From Halobacteriovorax sp. GB3 (GTDB taxonomy: Bacteria; Bdellovibrionota; Bacteriovoracia; Bacteriovoracales; Bacteriovoracaceae): a DNA stretch of 64,000 bases. The notes beneath the pieces are model-generated. The model saw nothing but the letters and a program-made list of their open reading frames with translations, did no database searches and was not told where the DNA came from. Positions 17,787 through 26,037 of the stretch are shown here, piece by piece (position 1 is the first letter of the stretch; each line of letters opens with the position of its first letter). A program made the translations under genes and the position numbers. The stretch spans positions 187,409 through 251,408 of the forward strand of contig NZ_JAQSLN010000005.1 of NCBI RefSeq assembly GCF_028649655.1, written 5' to 3'.

Positions 17787-18128
17787 TTACTTATTTATTA
17801 ATGACTTGATTATAACTAAAAAAGGTAAAGGTGAAACGATAATAAATAGTACGAATTTGGTATCAATATCTTTTGAAAAATAAGACTCAATAGTGAAATA
17901 TGCCAAGATCACCCATAAGAGAATTGCGATCATCTCGGCCGACTTATCGAATACATTTGTACGAAAAGTCGTATTGAAGTGAGACTTAAATCTATATGTA
18001 CTTTCGTTTGATTTTGTATCTTGAACTTTTGAACTATCAGAAAAAAACAGCCTTGATGCAGCTACTAATATAATAGCTACGATCAAGGCCGGTAATAAAT
18101 AGATTGTGATCTGATTTATTGTTTCCAT
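17787..18128 (-). CDS. Degenerate NuoA-like small membrane protein (A')
   Basis: 113 residues with three predicted helices (about 8-28, 64-82 and 90-108) and a polar loop after the first, the NuoA layout (140 residues in the intact copy). The loop segment FNTTFRTNVFDKSAEMIAIL and the helix after it resemble WSNFNVRFYVVALIFLIFDV. The YECGE motif of NuoA, which contacts NuoH and the quinone entrance, is missing. The gene starts only 6 bases after the nuoN stop, so the duplicate set is probably transcribed with the nuo operon. Homology is inferred from position, topology and weak similarity. Confidence 0.55.
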   Translation of the reverse strand: METINQITIYLLPALIVAIILVAASRLFFSDSSKVQDTKSNESTYRFKSHFNTTFRTNVFDKSAEMIAILLWVILAYFTIESYFSKDIDTKFVLFIIVSPLPFLVIIKSLINK

Positions 18129-18134
18129 TAAGAG

Positions 18135-19610
18135 TTATTTAATGAAAATCTTCGCTCCATCAGCAATTAGGATGATTTTTTCCCAAAACACACCAAGAAC
18201 GACAACTGGTACACAAAGAGCAGCGATGAAAGTTTGGTTAACAAACCCAAAACCTTCAATTTTCTCATCACTTTCTGCTGGCTTGAAAACCATAAGTCTT
18301 ACAATCTTCAAATAGTAGTAAAGAGAGACAACACTGTTTAGACCAAGAATTACTGCAAGTACATAATACTTCTCTTTCAAGATCGCTGCTAGAATATTGA
18401 ACTTAGCAACAAAACCTGAAAGTGGAGGAAGACCTGCTAGAGAGAACATTACGATCGCCATACAAATGGCCATAACTGGATACTTATTCATAAGCCCATT
18501 AAATCTCTCAAAATGATCATTTCCATACTTATCTTGAACAATTGAAACGATAAAGAACGCTACGATTGTCATAAACATATAAGTGATTAGGTAGAAAAGA
18601 ATTGATGTAGCCCCTGTTTGTTTTAAAACAGTAGCCGCTGCAATCATAACACCTGCGTGTGAGATTGAAGAGTAAGCTAACATTCTTTTTACTGATCTCT
18701 GTCCGATTGCTGAAACGTTACCAACAGTCATAGTAAGAGCAGCAACAACACTTAGTGTTCCAACCCATGTCATCTGAAGAGCTGTTGGCTCGCCACCAAA
18801 GAAAACCATTGTCACTCTTGTAAGAACAGCAATACCTGCAACCTTAGGAACGATTGCAAAAAATGTTGTAACAGGAAGTGGTGAACCTTCATAAACATCT
18901 GGTGTCCACATGTGGAAAGGAACACAAGAAATCTTGTAACCAATACCTACAAAGAACAATAAGAACGATGGAAGAAGAATGGCCATCTTCTGTGCATCTA
19001 ATGTTGGAAGAATTTGCATAATCTCAGTGAACTGAATTGTACCTGTCATACCAAAGATATGGCTGATACCGAAAAGCATGATACCGGCAGAAACACCACC
19101 ATAGAGAACATACTTTAAACCAGCTTCTGATGATCTTGTGTCATTCTTCTTAAGAGATGCAAGAACATAAGAAAGAATAGAAAGTGTCTCAATTCCAATA
19201 TAAAGAATTAGCATGTTATTTGCAGAAGAAAGAAGCATACCACCAACGAGTACACCAACTGCGATAATAACGAACTCAGACTTCATATCTTCATAGATGT
19301 CTTTTGATTGTCTACTTAAGTAGATTACAAAAGCTGTACCAAGAACCATCACGATTTTAGCAAGTGTGCTAAACGAATCGATTACTACAGAGCCAGTAAA
19401 CAGTGTCACTGGATCTTTAGATAGGCCTTGAACAAGATATACTAGAGAAAAGAAAAGACCCATGTAGGCAAAACCAAAAAGGTAACCCTTAGAACTTCCT
19501 TTCTCTTTGTCACTATAAGCGGCCTCAATCATAATGAGACCGACCATAGTAAAACACATAATCAGTTCTGGAACATAACGTCCAATATTTGCTAAATAAG
19601 TAAGTGCCAT
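18135..19610 (-). CDS. nuoN: NADH-quinone oxidoreductase subunit N
   Basis: 491 residues, about 14 membrane helices of the antiporter-like fold. The helix-5 glutamate is present (LYIGIETLSILSYVLA, Glu141), with SSEAGLKYVLYGGVSAGIML after it, FHMWTPDVYEGSPLPVTTFF, the lysine/histidine helix RMLAYSSISHAGVM, and AGLPPLSGFVAKF near the C-terminus. It is one of three proton-translocating antiporter-like subunits in the complex I membrane arm. It is the last intact nuo gene of the run, 13 bases after nuoM, and 6 bases before the degenerate second set. Confidence 0.97.
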   Translation of the reverse strand: MALTYLANIGRYVPELIMCFTMVGLIMIEAAYSDKEKGSSKGYLFGFAYMGLFFSLVYLVQGLSKDPVTLFTGSVVIDSFSTLAKIVMVLGTAFVIYLSRQSKDIYEDMKSEFVIIAVGVLVGGMLLSSANNMLILYIGIETLSILSYVLASLKKNDTRSSEAGLKYVLYGGVSAGIMLFGISHIFGMTGTIQFTEIMQILPTLDAQKMAILLPSFLLFFVGIGYKISCVPFHMWTPDVYEGSPLPVTTFFAIVPKVAGIAVLTRVTMVFFGGEPTALQMTWVGTLSVVAALTMTVGNVSAIGQRSVKRMLAYSSISHAGVMIAAATVLKQTGATSILFYLITYMFMTIVAFFIVSIVQDKYGNDHFERFNGLMNKYPVMAICMAIVMFSLAGLPPLSGFVAKFNILAAILKEKYYVLAVILGLNSVVSLYYYLKIVRLMVFKPAESDEKIEGFGFVNQTFIAALCVPVVVLGVFWEKIILIADGAKIFIK

Positions 19611-19623
19611 AACGACAACCCTC

Positions 19624-21156
19624 TTAGTACTGCGCTAGAAGTGAAACAAGTTTCCCAACTGAAGCTTTCATAACATTTAGAATCGGTGATGGGAAAATTC
19701 CGAAGAAAATTACCGCTACACACAATGGAATCATGTAGAAAACTTCTCTAGCATTCATATCTGTGTATGACTTACACTCTTCAACAACTTCTCCAAAAAA
19801 CATTCTCTTGAACATCCATAGAAGATAAGCTGCACCGATAAGAAGACCAACAACACCAATAACTGTAATTGTTGTAAATCTCTCATAGATTCCTAGGAAA
19901 ATTAGAGCTTCAGAAATGAACCCTGATAGACCTGGAAGACCCATAGATGCAAACATCGCGATGATGAAGATAATTGAGTAAACTGGTAGTTGAGTATAAA
20001 GACCTCCAAAACCTTTAGAACCATCTGGTCTAACGATCCATCTGTGGTGAGATCTTTCATAAAGAATACCGATCAGTAGGAACATCATAGCTGTTGAAGT
20101 TCCGTGGTTAAACATCTGAAGAACAGCACCGTTCATACCTTGAACTGTCATAGCAGCAAGACCTAGCATTACAAACCCCATGTGTGAAACAGAAGAGTAT
20201 GCAACAAGTTTCTTAACGTCAGTTTGAGCCATTGCACAGAATGCACCGTAAATAACGTTAATAAGACCAAGCCAAGCGATAGCATCAGAAAAGTAAACTG
20301 AAGCTTCTGGGAAGATTGGGAATGCGATTCTTAAGAAACCGTAAGTACCCATCTTTAGAAGAACACCGGCAAGGATAACTGATATAGCAGTTGGAGCCTG
20401 TACGTGAGCGTGTGGCAGCCATGTGTGGAATGGGAAAACTGGAACTTTGATAGCGAACCCGATGAAAAGTGCTACAAAGAATAGTTTTGCAAATGGAATT
20501 GCCATTCCAAAAATCTCAACTACTTCCTTAGTGAAGTGACCACCAGAAAGAGCAAGAATATCAAATGAGCTTTCTGTTTGCCCTGATACAAAGTAAAGAG
20601 CAACCATACCAACTAGCATTAAGATTGATCCAAAGAACGTATAAAGGAAAAACTTAACAGCAGCGTATTCTCTGTTTTCTCCACCCCATACACCGATAAG
20701 GAAGAACATTGGAATAAGCATTACTTCCCAATAAACATAGAAAAGGAAGAAATCAAGGGCCATGAATACACCGTAAACAGTACTTTGTAGGAACAGTAGT
20801 AGTGCAAAGTAAGCCTTAACTTGCTTTTTGATAGTCCAAGAAGAAAGAATACAGATCGCTAGAAGCAATGATGTAAGAACAATCATTGGAAGAGAGATCC
20901 CATCAACTCCTAGGTAATAATTAATGTTGAATTGGCTGATCCAAGGAATCTTAACAGAAAATGCTTGTTGCATTCCTGGAACTGTCGTGTCGAATTTTGC
21001 ATAAAGCACTAAAGACAAGACGAGAGTAATAACAGTGTTGATCAAAGACCAAACTCTAATTGCTCCTTCCTTAGTTCTTGGAATGAACAAGATCCCTAAA
21101 ACACCAATAATTGGCATCCATAGAATCCAGTTTAATAAATTTGACGTACCGCTCAC
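19624..21156 (-). CDS. nuoM: NADH-quinone oxidoreductase subunit M
   Basis: 510 residues, about 14 helices. The essential glutamate is Glu144 in FYVYWEVMLIPMFFLIG, the same number as in E. coli. The broken-helix region FPFHTWLPHAHVQAPTAISV and KKLVAYSSVSHMGFVMLG are intact, as is MFNHGTSTAMMFLLIGILYE. It is an inner-membrane antiporter-like subunit that pumps protons in complex I. It sits between nuoL (26-base gap) and nuoN. Confidence 0.97.
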   Translation of the reverse strand: MSGTSNLLNWILWMPIIGVLGILFIPRTKEGAIRVWSLINTVITLVLSLVLYAKFDTTVPGMQQAFSVKIPWISQFNINYYLGVDGISLPMIVLTSLLLAICILSSWTIKKQVKAYFALLLFLQSTVYGVFMALDFFLFYVYWEVMLIPMFFLIGVWGGENREYAAVKFFLYTFFGSILMLVGMVALYFVSGQTESSFDILALSGGHFTKEVVEIFGMAIPFAKLFFVALFIGFAIKVPVFPFHTWLPHAHVQAPTAISVILAGVLLKMGTYGFLRIAFPIFPEASVYFSDAIAWLGLINVIYGAFCAMAQTDVKKLVAYSSVSHMGFVMLGLAAMTVQGMNGAVLQMFNHGTSTAMMFLLIGILYERSHHRWIVRPDGSKGFGGLYTQLPVYSIIFIIAMFASMGLPGLSGFISEALIFLGIYERFTTITVIGVVGLLIGAAYLLWMFKRMFFGEVVEECKSYTDMNAREVFYMIPLCVAVIFFGIFPSPILNVMKASVGKLVSLLAQY

Positions 21157-21182
21157 CGGACAACTCCTTATAAAAAATTAAC

Positions 21183-23366
21183 TTATAAAGCTAAAATGTA
21201 ACCTGTTAGAACTAAAATAATCATAATAAAGTAGAACTGAATTTTACCTGATTGAAGAGTTCTCAAAATAACATTGAAAAATCTTACTGAAGCACCAGTT
21301 CCATCAACACCAATAGTGTCAACAACGAGGTTGTCGAACCACTTAGCAACTGTGTAAAGCCATCTGTTTACTGAAGCCCAACCATCAACTGCAAATCTGT
21401 CATAAACACCCATGTCAAATTTAGCAAGAAGATTGTTAAACGGTAGTAGACCTTTTTGAATAAATCCTTTGATATAAACATCATCAAAGTAATATTTATT
21501 CTGAAGTGCTCTATACCATCCAGAGAATGTATTAACCCACCAACCTGGATTAACAGATTTCTTGATGTACATAAGGAATGCTAAGAAAACACCAGAGAAT
21601 GCGATGATGATTGAAGCAATAGCTCCAATATGGTGCACATGGTGAACATGATGCGCTCTTTCTTCATCTAGACCGTGGTTTGAATCATATTGAGACATTG
21701 GAAGCTGATTTTTAGCTCTAGTGTCTTCATTTCCAAACATTTGTCTTTCGTAAGCAGAGAATTTCTCTACTTTTGGCTTAGCAATTAGAGTATCAAACCA
21801 CTCAAGCTTACCTTCAGCACTTGCTACTTTAACAAGCTTTTGACCTGTAAGTGATCCAGAGAACCAGATACCTAAAGTGAAAACTGAAAGAATTAGAAGA
21901 GGAACGTTTCTATTCCAAGAAAGCTTCTCAGAGTGAGTATGATCATAAAGTTCTTTATCTCTTGGCTCACCGTGGAAAGCTAAGAACATCATTCTACACA
22001 TGTAGAAAGCTGTTAAGAAGGCTCCAGCAAAACCAAGAATTGTTGGAATCCAATAGAGACCATTATCAAAAGCCGCTACAAGTGCATCACCAAGGATTCT
22101 GTCTTTAGAAACGAATCCTGAGAAGAATGGAATACCAGCAATAGCAAGTGTACAACACCACATTGCAATCCATGTGAATCTCATTTTATTTTTAAGACCA
22201 CCCATTCTTGGCATTTCTTGTACGTGCTCATGAGTGTGATGATCGTGTAGTGAGTGAATTACAGAACCGGCACTTAGGAAAAGACATGCTTTAAAGATAG
22301 CGTGTGTAATCAAGTGCATAAATGCTGCATTGTAAGAACCAACTCCAACACCTAGTACCATGTATCCAAGCTGAGAAATCGTTGAATAAGCAAGTACTGC
22401 TTTGAAGTCTGTTTGAACAAGAGCAATCGTTGCAGCACCGAAAGCAGTAATTGCCCCGATACAAGCGACGAAGAATGTTAAGTTACCAGCTTCAAGAATT
22501 GGGTAAATTCTAAGTGAAAGATAAACCCCAGCAGCAACCATTGTAGCGGCGTGGATTAGGGCCGAACATGGAGTTGGACCAAACATCGCATCTGGTAGCC
22601 ATACTTGAAGAGGGAATTGAGCTGATTTACCAATTGTACCAGCAAAAATACAAAGACCAGCAAAAGTAGCAAGAGGAATTCCAAGAACCATAACTGGATC
22701 AAATTTTCCTGCAGCAAGTGCTGAATAAATATCAACAAATGAAACACTTCCAACAGTTGTCCAAACAGCAAGAATACCTAGGAGGAAGAAAACATCCCCA
22801 ATTCTTGTTGTCATGAAGGCCTTAATTGAAGCATTACCTGCACCTTCTTTCTCATAGTAGAAACCGATCAGTGAGTATGAACAGAATCCCATGATCTCCC
22901 AGAAGATGAAAACTGAAAGTAGGTTATCCGAAAGAACAAGACCAAGCATCGCAGAAGTAAAGAGAGAAAGGTAAGTAAAGAATCTACCATTTCTACCGTA
23001 GTTCATATCATGGTGCATGTAGTAAGTTGAAAAGATGTGAATCAATGTCGCAACAGCAGTAACCATAAGAAGCATAGTTGCTGTCATGTTATCGATATAG
23101 ATACCCATATCAACTTTAAACGCCTGTCCACCACCATTAAGGTCAAACCATGGGAATACCTTATGGATGTAGTAATCAGTCGCGTAATTTCCAAAGACAA
23201 AGTCCTTAAAAACTCTAAATGCAAAGAGGAATGATCCAAAAATCGCAGAACAGCTTAGCGCAACGGCCGTTTTTGTAAATTTTCTAGCAATAAATGCGTT
23301 AATTACAAATGCACAAAACGGAAGCAGAACGATTGGAGCAATACTACCTAGTGTATAATCCATCAC
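21183..23366 (-). CDS. nuoL: NADH-quinone oxidoreductase subunit L
   Basis: 727 residues, longer than E. coli NuoL (613). Helix 5 has Glu157 in FIFWEIMGFCSYSLIG. The antiporter core motifs GKSAQFPLQVWLPDAMFGPT, VLAYSTISQLGYMVLG and THAIFKACLFLSAGSVIHSL are present, and the C-terminus carries the long lateral-helix region ending LQSGKIQFYFIMIILVLTG. Extra length lies in a histidine-containing cytoplasmic or periplasmic insert (about residues 480-600, with EERAHHVHHVHHIG). It is the distal proton pump of complex I; the lateral helix braces the membrane arm. Confidence 0.97.
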   Translation of the reverse strand: MMDYTLGSIAPIVLLPFCAFVINAFIARKFTKTAVALSCSAIFGSFLFAFRVFKDFVFGNYATDYYIHKVFPWFDLNGGGQAFKVDMGIYIDNMTATMLLMVTAVATLIHIFSTYYMHHDMNYGRNGRFFTYLSLFTSAMLGLVLSDNLLSVFIFWEIMGFCSYSLIGFYYEKEGAGNASIKAFMTTRIGDVFFLLGILAVWTTVGSVSFVDIYSALAAGKFDPVMVLGIPLATFAGLCIFAGTIGKSAQFPLQVWLPDAMFGPTPCSALIHAATMVAAGVYLSLRIYPILEAGNLTFFVACIGAITAFGAATIALVQTDFKAVLAYSTISQLGYMVLGVGVGSYNAAFMHLITHAIFKACLFLSAGSVIHSLHDHHTHEHVQEMPRMGGLKNKMRFTWIAMWCCTLAIAGIPFFSGFVSKDRILGDALVAAFDNGLYWIPTILGFAGAFLTAFYMCRMMFLAFHGEPRDKELYDHTHSEKLSWNRNVPLLILSVFTLGIWFSGSLTGQKLVKVASAEGKLEWFDTLIAKPKVEKFSAYERQMFGNEDTRAKNQLPMSQYDSNHGLDEERAHHVHHVHHIGAIASIIIAFSGVFLAFLMYIKKSVNPGWWVNTFSGWYRALQNKYYFDDVYIKGFIQKGLLPFNNLLAKFDMGVYDRFAVDGWASVNRWLYTVAKWFDNLVVDTIGVDGTGASVRFFNVILRTLQSGKIQFYFIMIILVLTGYILAL

Positions 23367-23393
23367 TATTACCCTTATATATCAGTTCAGTTA

Positions 23394-23699
23394 TTAACTC
23401 TGTAATTGAGTAGCATCATCAATGTGAATACTATCTCTAATCTGGAAGAATCTAATCACAATCGCAAGACCAACAGCTGCTTCAGCCGCGGCAATAACGA
23501 TAATGAAAAGAGACATAAGATGCCCTTCCAAGTTGTTATTAATAAATCTTGTATAAGCAGCAAAGTTAAGTGCCGCAGCATTCAAGATAAGCTCGATTCC
23601 AAGCATAATCGCAATGATATTTTTTCTTGCGATCATGACTGCGATTCCGCATACGAAAAGAGCAAAAGCAATAAAAAGATATGAAGCTAATGTTATCAT
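23394..23699 (-). CDS. nuoK: NADH-quinone oxidoreductase subunit K
   Basis: 101 residues, three helices. Both conserved membrane glutamates are present: Glu36 in IMLGIELILNAAALNF and Glu73 in IIVIAAAEAAVGLAIVI. The subunit forms part of the E-channel that links the quinone site to the antiporter-like subunits. Its start overlaps the nuoJ stop by one base. Confidence 0.97.
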   Translation of the reverse strand: MITLASYLFIAFALFVCGIAVMIARKNIIAIMLGIELILNAAALNFAAYTRFINNNLEGHLMSLFIIVIAAAEAAVGLAIVIRFFQIRDSIHIDDATQLQS

Positions 23700-24229
23700 T
23701 ATCCTTTCCTCGTCGGTCTAGAAATTACTGCTGCACCAACAAGAGCTCCCAGTAGTAAAACTGAAGAAATCTCGAAAGCTAGTACGTGGTCAGTAATTAA
23801 CATTGTTCCAATTTTTTCAACTGTCGAAGTGAACTCTGGAAGTTCACCAATTTCATTTGCTTTAAGAACGCTAGCGATAATTTTAAGTAGAACAAGTGAA
23901 ATTACTGTTGCACTTAAACCACCGATAATGAAAGTTTTAACAGAACCCATACCAGGTACTTTAACTAGTCCAAACTTGTTAGCGTTATTAGTGTTTCCAC
24001 CAGTAAGCATGATTCCAAAAAGCATTAGAATAACAACACCACCTGCATATACAACAAGTTGAGTTGCAGCTAAGAAATCAGCTCCAAGCGTAGCGTATAA
24101 TCCAGCTACACCAAACAGACTTGCTAGAAGGTAAACACATGCGTGAACAAGGTTTTTAGTCCCTGCTACCATGATTGCACCACCTAGTGTCAGTAGGGCA
24201 GAAAGAAAAAAGAGCGTACTACCAAACAT
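23699..24229 (-). CDS. nuoJ: NADH-quinone oxidoreductase subunit J
   Basis: 176 residues, five helices. The helix-3 region VVYAGGVVILMLFGIML has the glycine pair that allows the pi-bulge/alpha transition during turnover, and NLVHACVYLLASLFGVAGLY precedes it. The C-terminal SSVLLLGALVGAAVISR is typical. It lies 17 bases after nuoH and overlaps nuoK by one base. Confidence 0.97.
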   Translation of the reverse strand: MFGSTLFFLSALLTLGGAIMVAGTKNLVHACVYLLASLFGVAGLYATLGADFLAATQLVVYAGGVVILMLFGIMLTGGNTNNANKFGLVKVPGMGSVKTFIIGGLSATVISLVLLKIIASVLKANEIGELPEFTSTVEKIGTMLITDHVLAFEISSVLLLGALVGAAVISRPTRKG

Positions 24230-24246
24230 CTAAATTCCCCTATATT

Positions 24247-25443
24247 CTAATGATGTCCACCGGCAGCACCTGCGCCTGCGGCCATTATTAGTTCCATAAT
24301 TGATTTACCATCAAATGCATACATCCAAACCGCTACACCAACTAGGTTGAAAAGTGCGATTGGAGTTAAATATTTCCAACAAAGAACCATAAGGTGGTCA
24401 ACTCTCATACGTGGAAGTGTCCAACGAACCCAAATTACTACGTAATAAAGGAATAGAGTTTTCGAAACGAATGATCCAATTTGTAGAAATTGTCCTATGT
24501 TTTTTCCAAGCATTGGATGAAGTCCAAGTTTCTCAGCGAAAAGTGCTCCGTTTCCAAGATCGAAAGGTACTTTATATCCACCCATGAAAAGTGCTGCTAC
24601 AACACCACAAACAACAAAGATCTCAACGTATTCAGCAAGTGCAAAAAACGCGAATCTCATACCTGTATATTCAGTGTGATAACCAGATACTAGTTCTGAT
24701 TCAGCTTCTGGTAGGTCAAATGGTGCTCTGTTTGTCTCAGCAAGTGCTCCGATAAACATGACAAAGAAACCAATGAACATGAATGGGTTATGAAACATAT
24801 ACCATTCGTGAGGAAGACCCCCCTGTCCTTCAGTGATTGTTTGGATATTCATTCCACCAGCAAGTAAAACTGCTGCAAGGATTGATAGTGTTACTGGAAC
24901 TTCGTATGAAACGATTTGAGATGCACCCCTCATACCACCAAGCATAGACCACTTAGAGTTTGAAGCGTAACCACCAAGGAAGATACCGATACCAACAAGT
25001 GATGCCATACCAACAAGGTAAAGGATACCAACGTTTAAGCTAACGAGCGTAAATCCACTTGAGATTGGAAGTACTGCGATCGTTGCAAAAACTCCGGCCA
25101 TACAAAGTGCAGGTGCAATCGTAAAAAGAAATTTATCCGCCTGTCTTGGGATAACGTCTTCTTTAAGAAGCATCTTTACACCGTCGGCTAGGAATTGAAG
25201 AATCCCGAATGGACCAACGCGGTTTGGACCTTGTCTCATTTGGATGTCGGCAGAAATCTTTCTTTCTGCATACGTTCCAAGACCACCGACAGCGGCCAAG
25301 ACATTGACTAGAATAAAAGCGGCAAGTGCAAAAACGACAAAAGCCACAAGTGAAGTGGCATCGAAACCTAAAGTTTCTGTCAGTGTTTTTACAATCGCTT
25401 GATAGCCTTCAGTTTGAGAAAAGTATGAGACGATACTGTTCAT
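24247..25443 (-). CDS. nuoH: NADH-quinone oxidoreductase subunit H
   Basis: 398 residues, about 60-70 more than usual; the excess includes an N-terminal segment (residues 1-35) before the first helix and a glycine/histidine-rich tail. Quinone-chamber motifs are intact: YAERKISADIQMRQGPNRVG (from residue 58), ALAETNRAPFDLPEAESELV (233-252) and GYHTEYTGMRFAFF. NuoH anchors the peripheral arm and forms the quinone tunnel. It starts 2 bases after the nuoA stop. The peripheral-arm genes it must meet (nuoB, C, D, I and others) are not in the window. Confidence 0.97.
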   Translation of the reverse strand: MNSIVSYFSQTEGYQAIVKTLTETLGFDATSLVAFVVFALAAFILVNVLAAVGGLGTYAERKISADIQMRQGPNRVGPFGILQFLADGVKMLLKEDVIPRQADKFLFTIAPALCMAGVFATIAVLPISSGFTLVSLNVGILYLVGMASLVGIGIFLGGYASNSKWSMLGGMRGASQIVSYEVPVTLSILAAVLLAGGMNIQTITEGQGGLPHEWYMFHNPFMFIGFFVMFIGALAETNRAPFDLPEAESELVSGYHTEYTGMRFAFFALAEYVEIFVVCGVVAALFMGGYKVPFDLGNGALFAEKLGLHPMLGKNIGQFLQIGSFVSKTLFLYYVVIWVRWTLPRMRVDHLMVLCWKYLTPIALFNLVGVAVWMYAFDGKSIMELIMAAGAGAAGGHH

Positions 25444-25445
25444 CT

Positions 25446-25868
25446 TTAATCCTCTTGTGTAGCTGTTTCATTAACCTGGTAAGACCTAACCCAATCAAGG
25501 TCACCTTTCTTCCAACAATAAACAACACCTGCGAACAGGATTGTAATGAAAAGAAGAAACGAACCTAGGACAGCTCCACCGAGGCCAATCTCATTAAACT
25601 TCTTAAATACTGAGGCAACTGGAAACATTAAAGCTCCCTCAACATCAAAGATAAGGAAGATAAGTGCTACAACGTAAAAGCGAACGTTAAAGTTCGACCA
25701 AGCTGTACCAATTGGTTCCTCACCACATTCGTATGGTGTTTGCTTAAGTTCAGTAGGGTTATGTGGACGTATCAGCATCCCTACTAAAAGCGCACCAAAT
25801 ACCATAATCAATGCGAATGCCATTAAAATTAATACTGGCATGTAGACGTCTAAGTTGTATGACGACAT
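25446..25868 (-). CDS. nuoA: NADH-quinone oxidoreductase subunit A
   Basis: 140 residues, three helices. It carries the NuoA signature YECGEEPIGTAW (46-57), NVRFYVVALIFLIFDVEGAL (61-80) and the acidic Asp75/Glu77 pair. The reading begins after a GGAG about 10 bases upstream. It is the first gene of the leftward A-H-J-K-L-M-N run and is divergent from mfd across a 169-base gap, where its promoter should lie. Confidence 0.97.
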   Translation of the reverse strand: MSSYNLDVYMPVLILMAFALIMVFGALLVGMLIRPHNPTELKQTPYECGEEPIGTAWSNFNVRFYVVALIFLIFDVEGALMFPVASVFKKFNEIGLGGAVLGSFLLFITILFAGVVYCWKKGDLDWVRSYQVNETATQED

Positions 25869-26037
25869 CCCTTTAACTCCATTTTTCTTGATATAGTAAG
25901 TGCAATAAGGTTACACGATTCTTAACATGTTGGAAACATTTTGCCTCTCGTTTTTTAAAGTTTTAGTGTAATATTTCGCTAGTATGTAAAAACCCTGCCA
26001 TGCGTCGCAAACAAATAACTTTGAGGACTACATCATT

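Noticed and set aside
12596-18128. Mrp-type Na/H antiporter operon
   Set aside because: Mrp operons lack NuoA- and NuoH-like subunits and have MrpE/F/G; the seven-gene order and the NuoH-like match fit a Nuo arm better.
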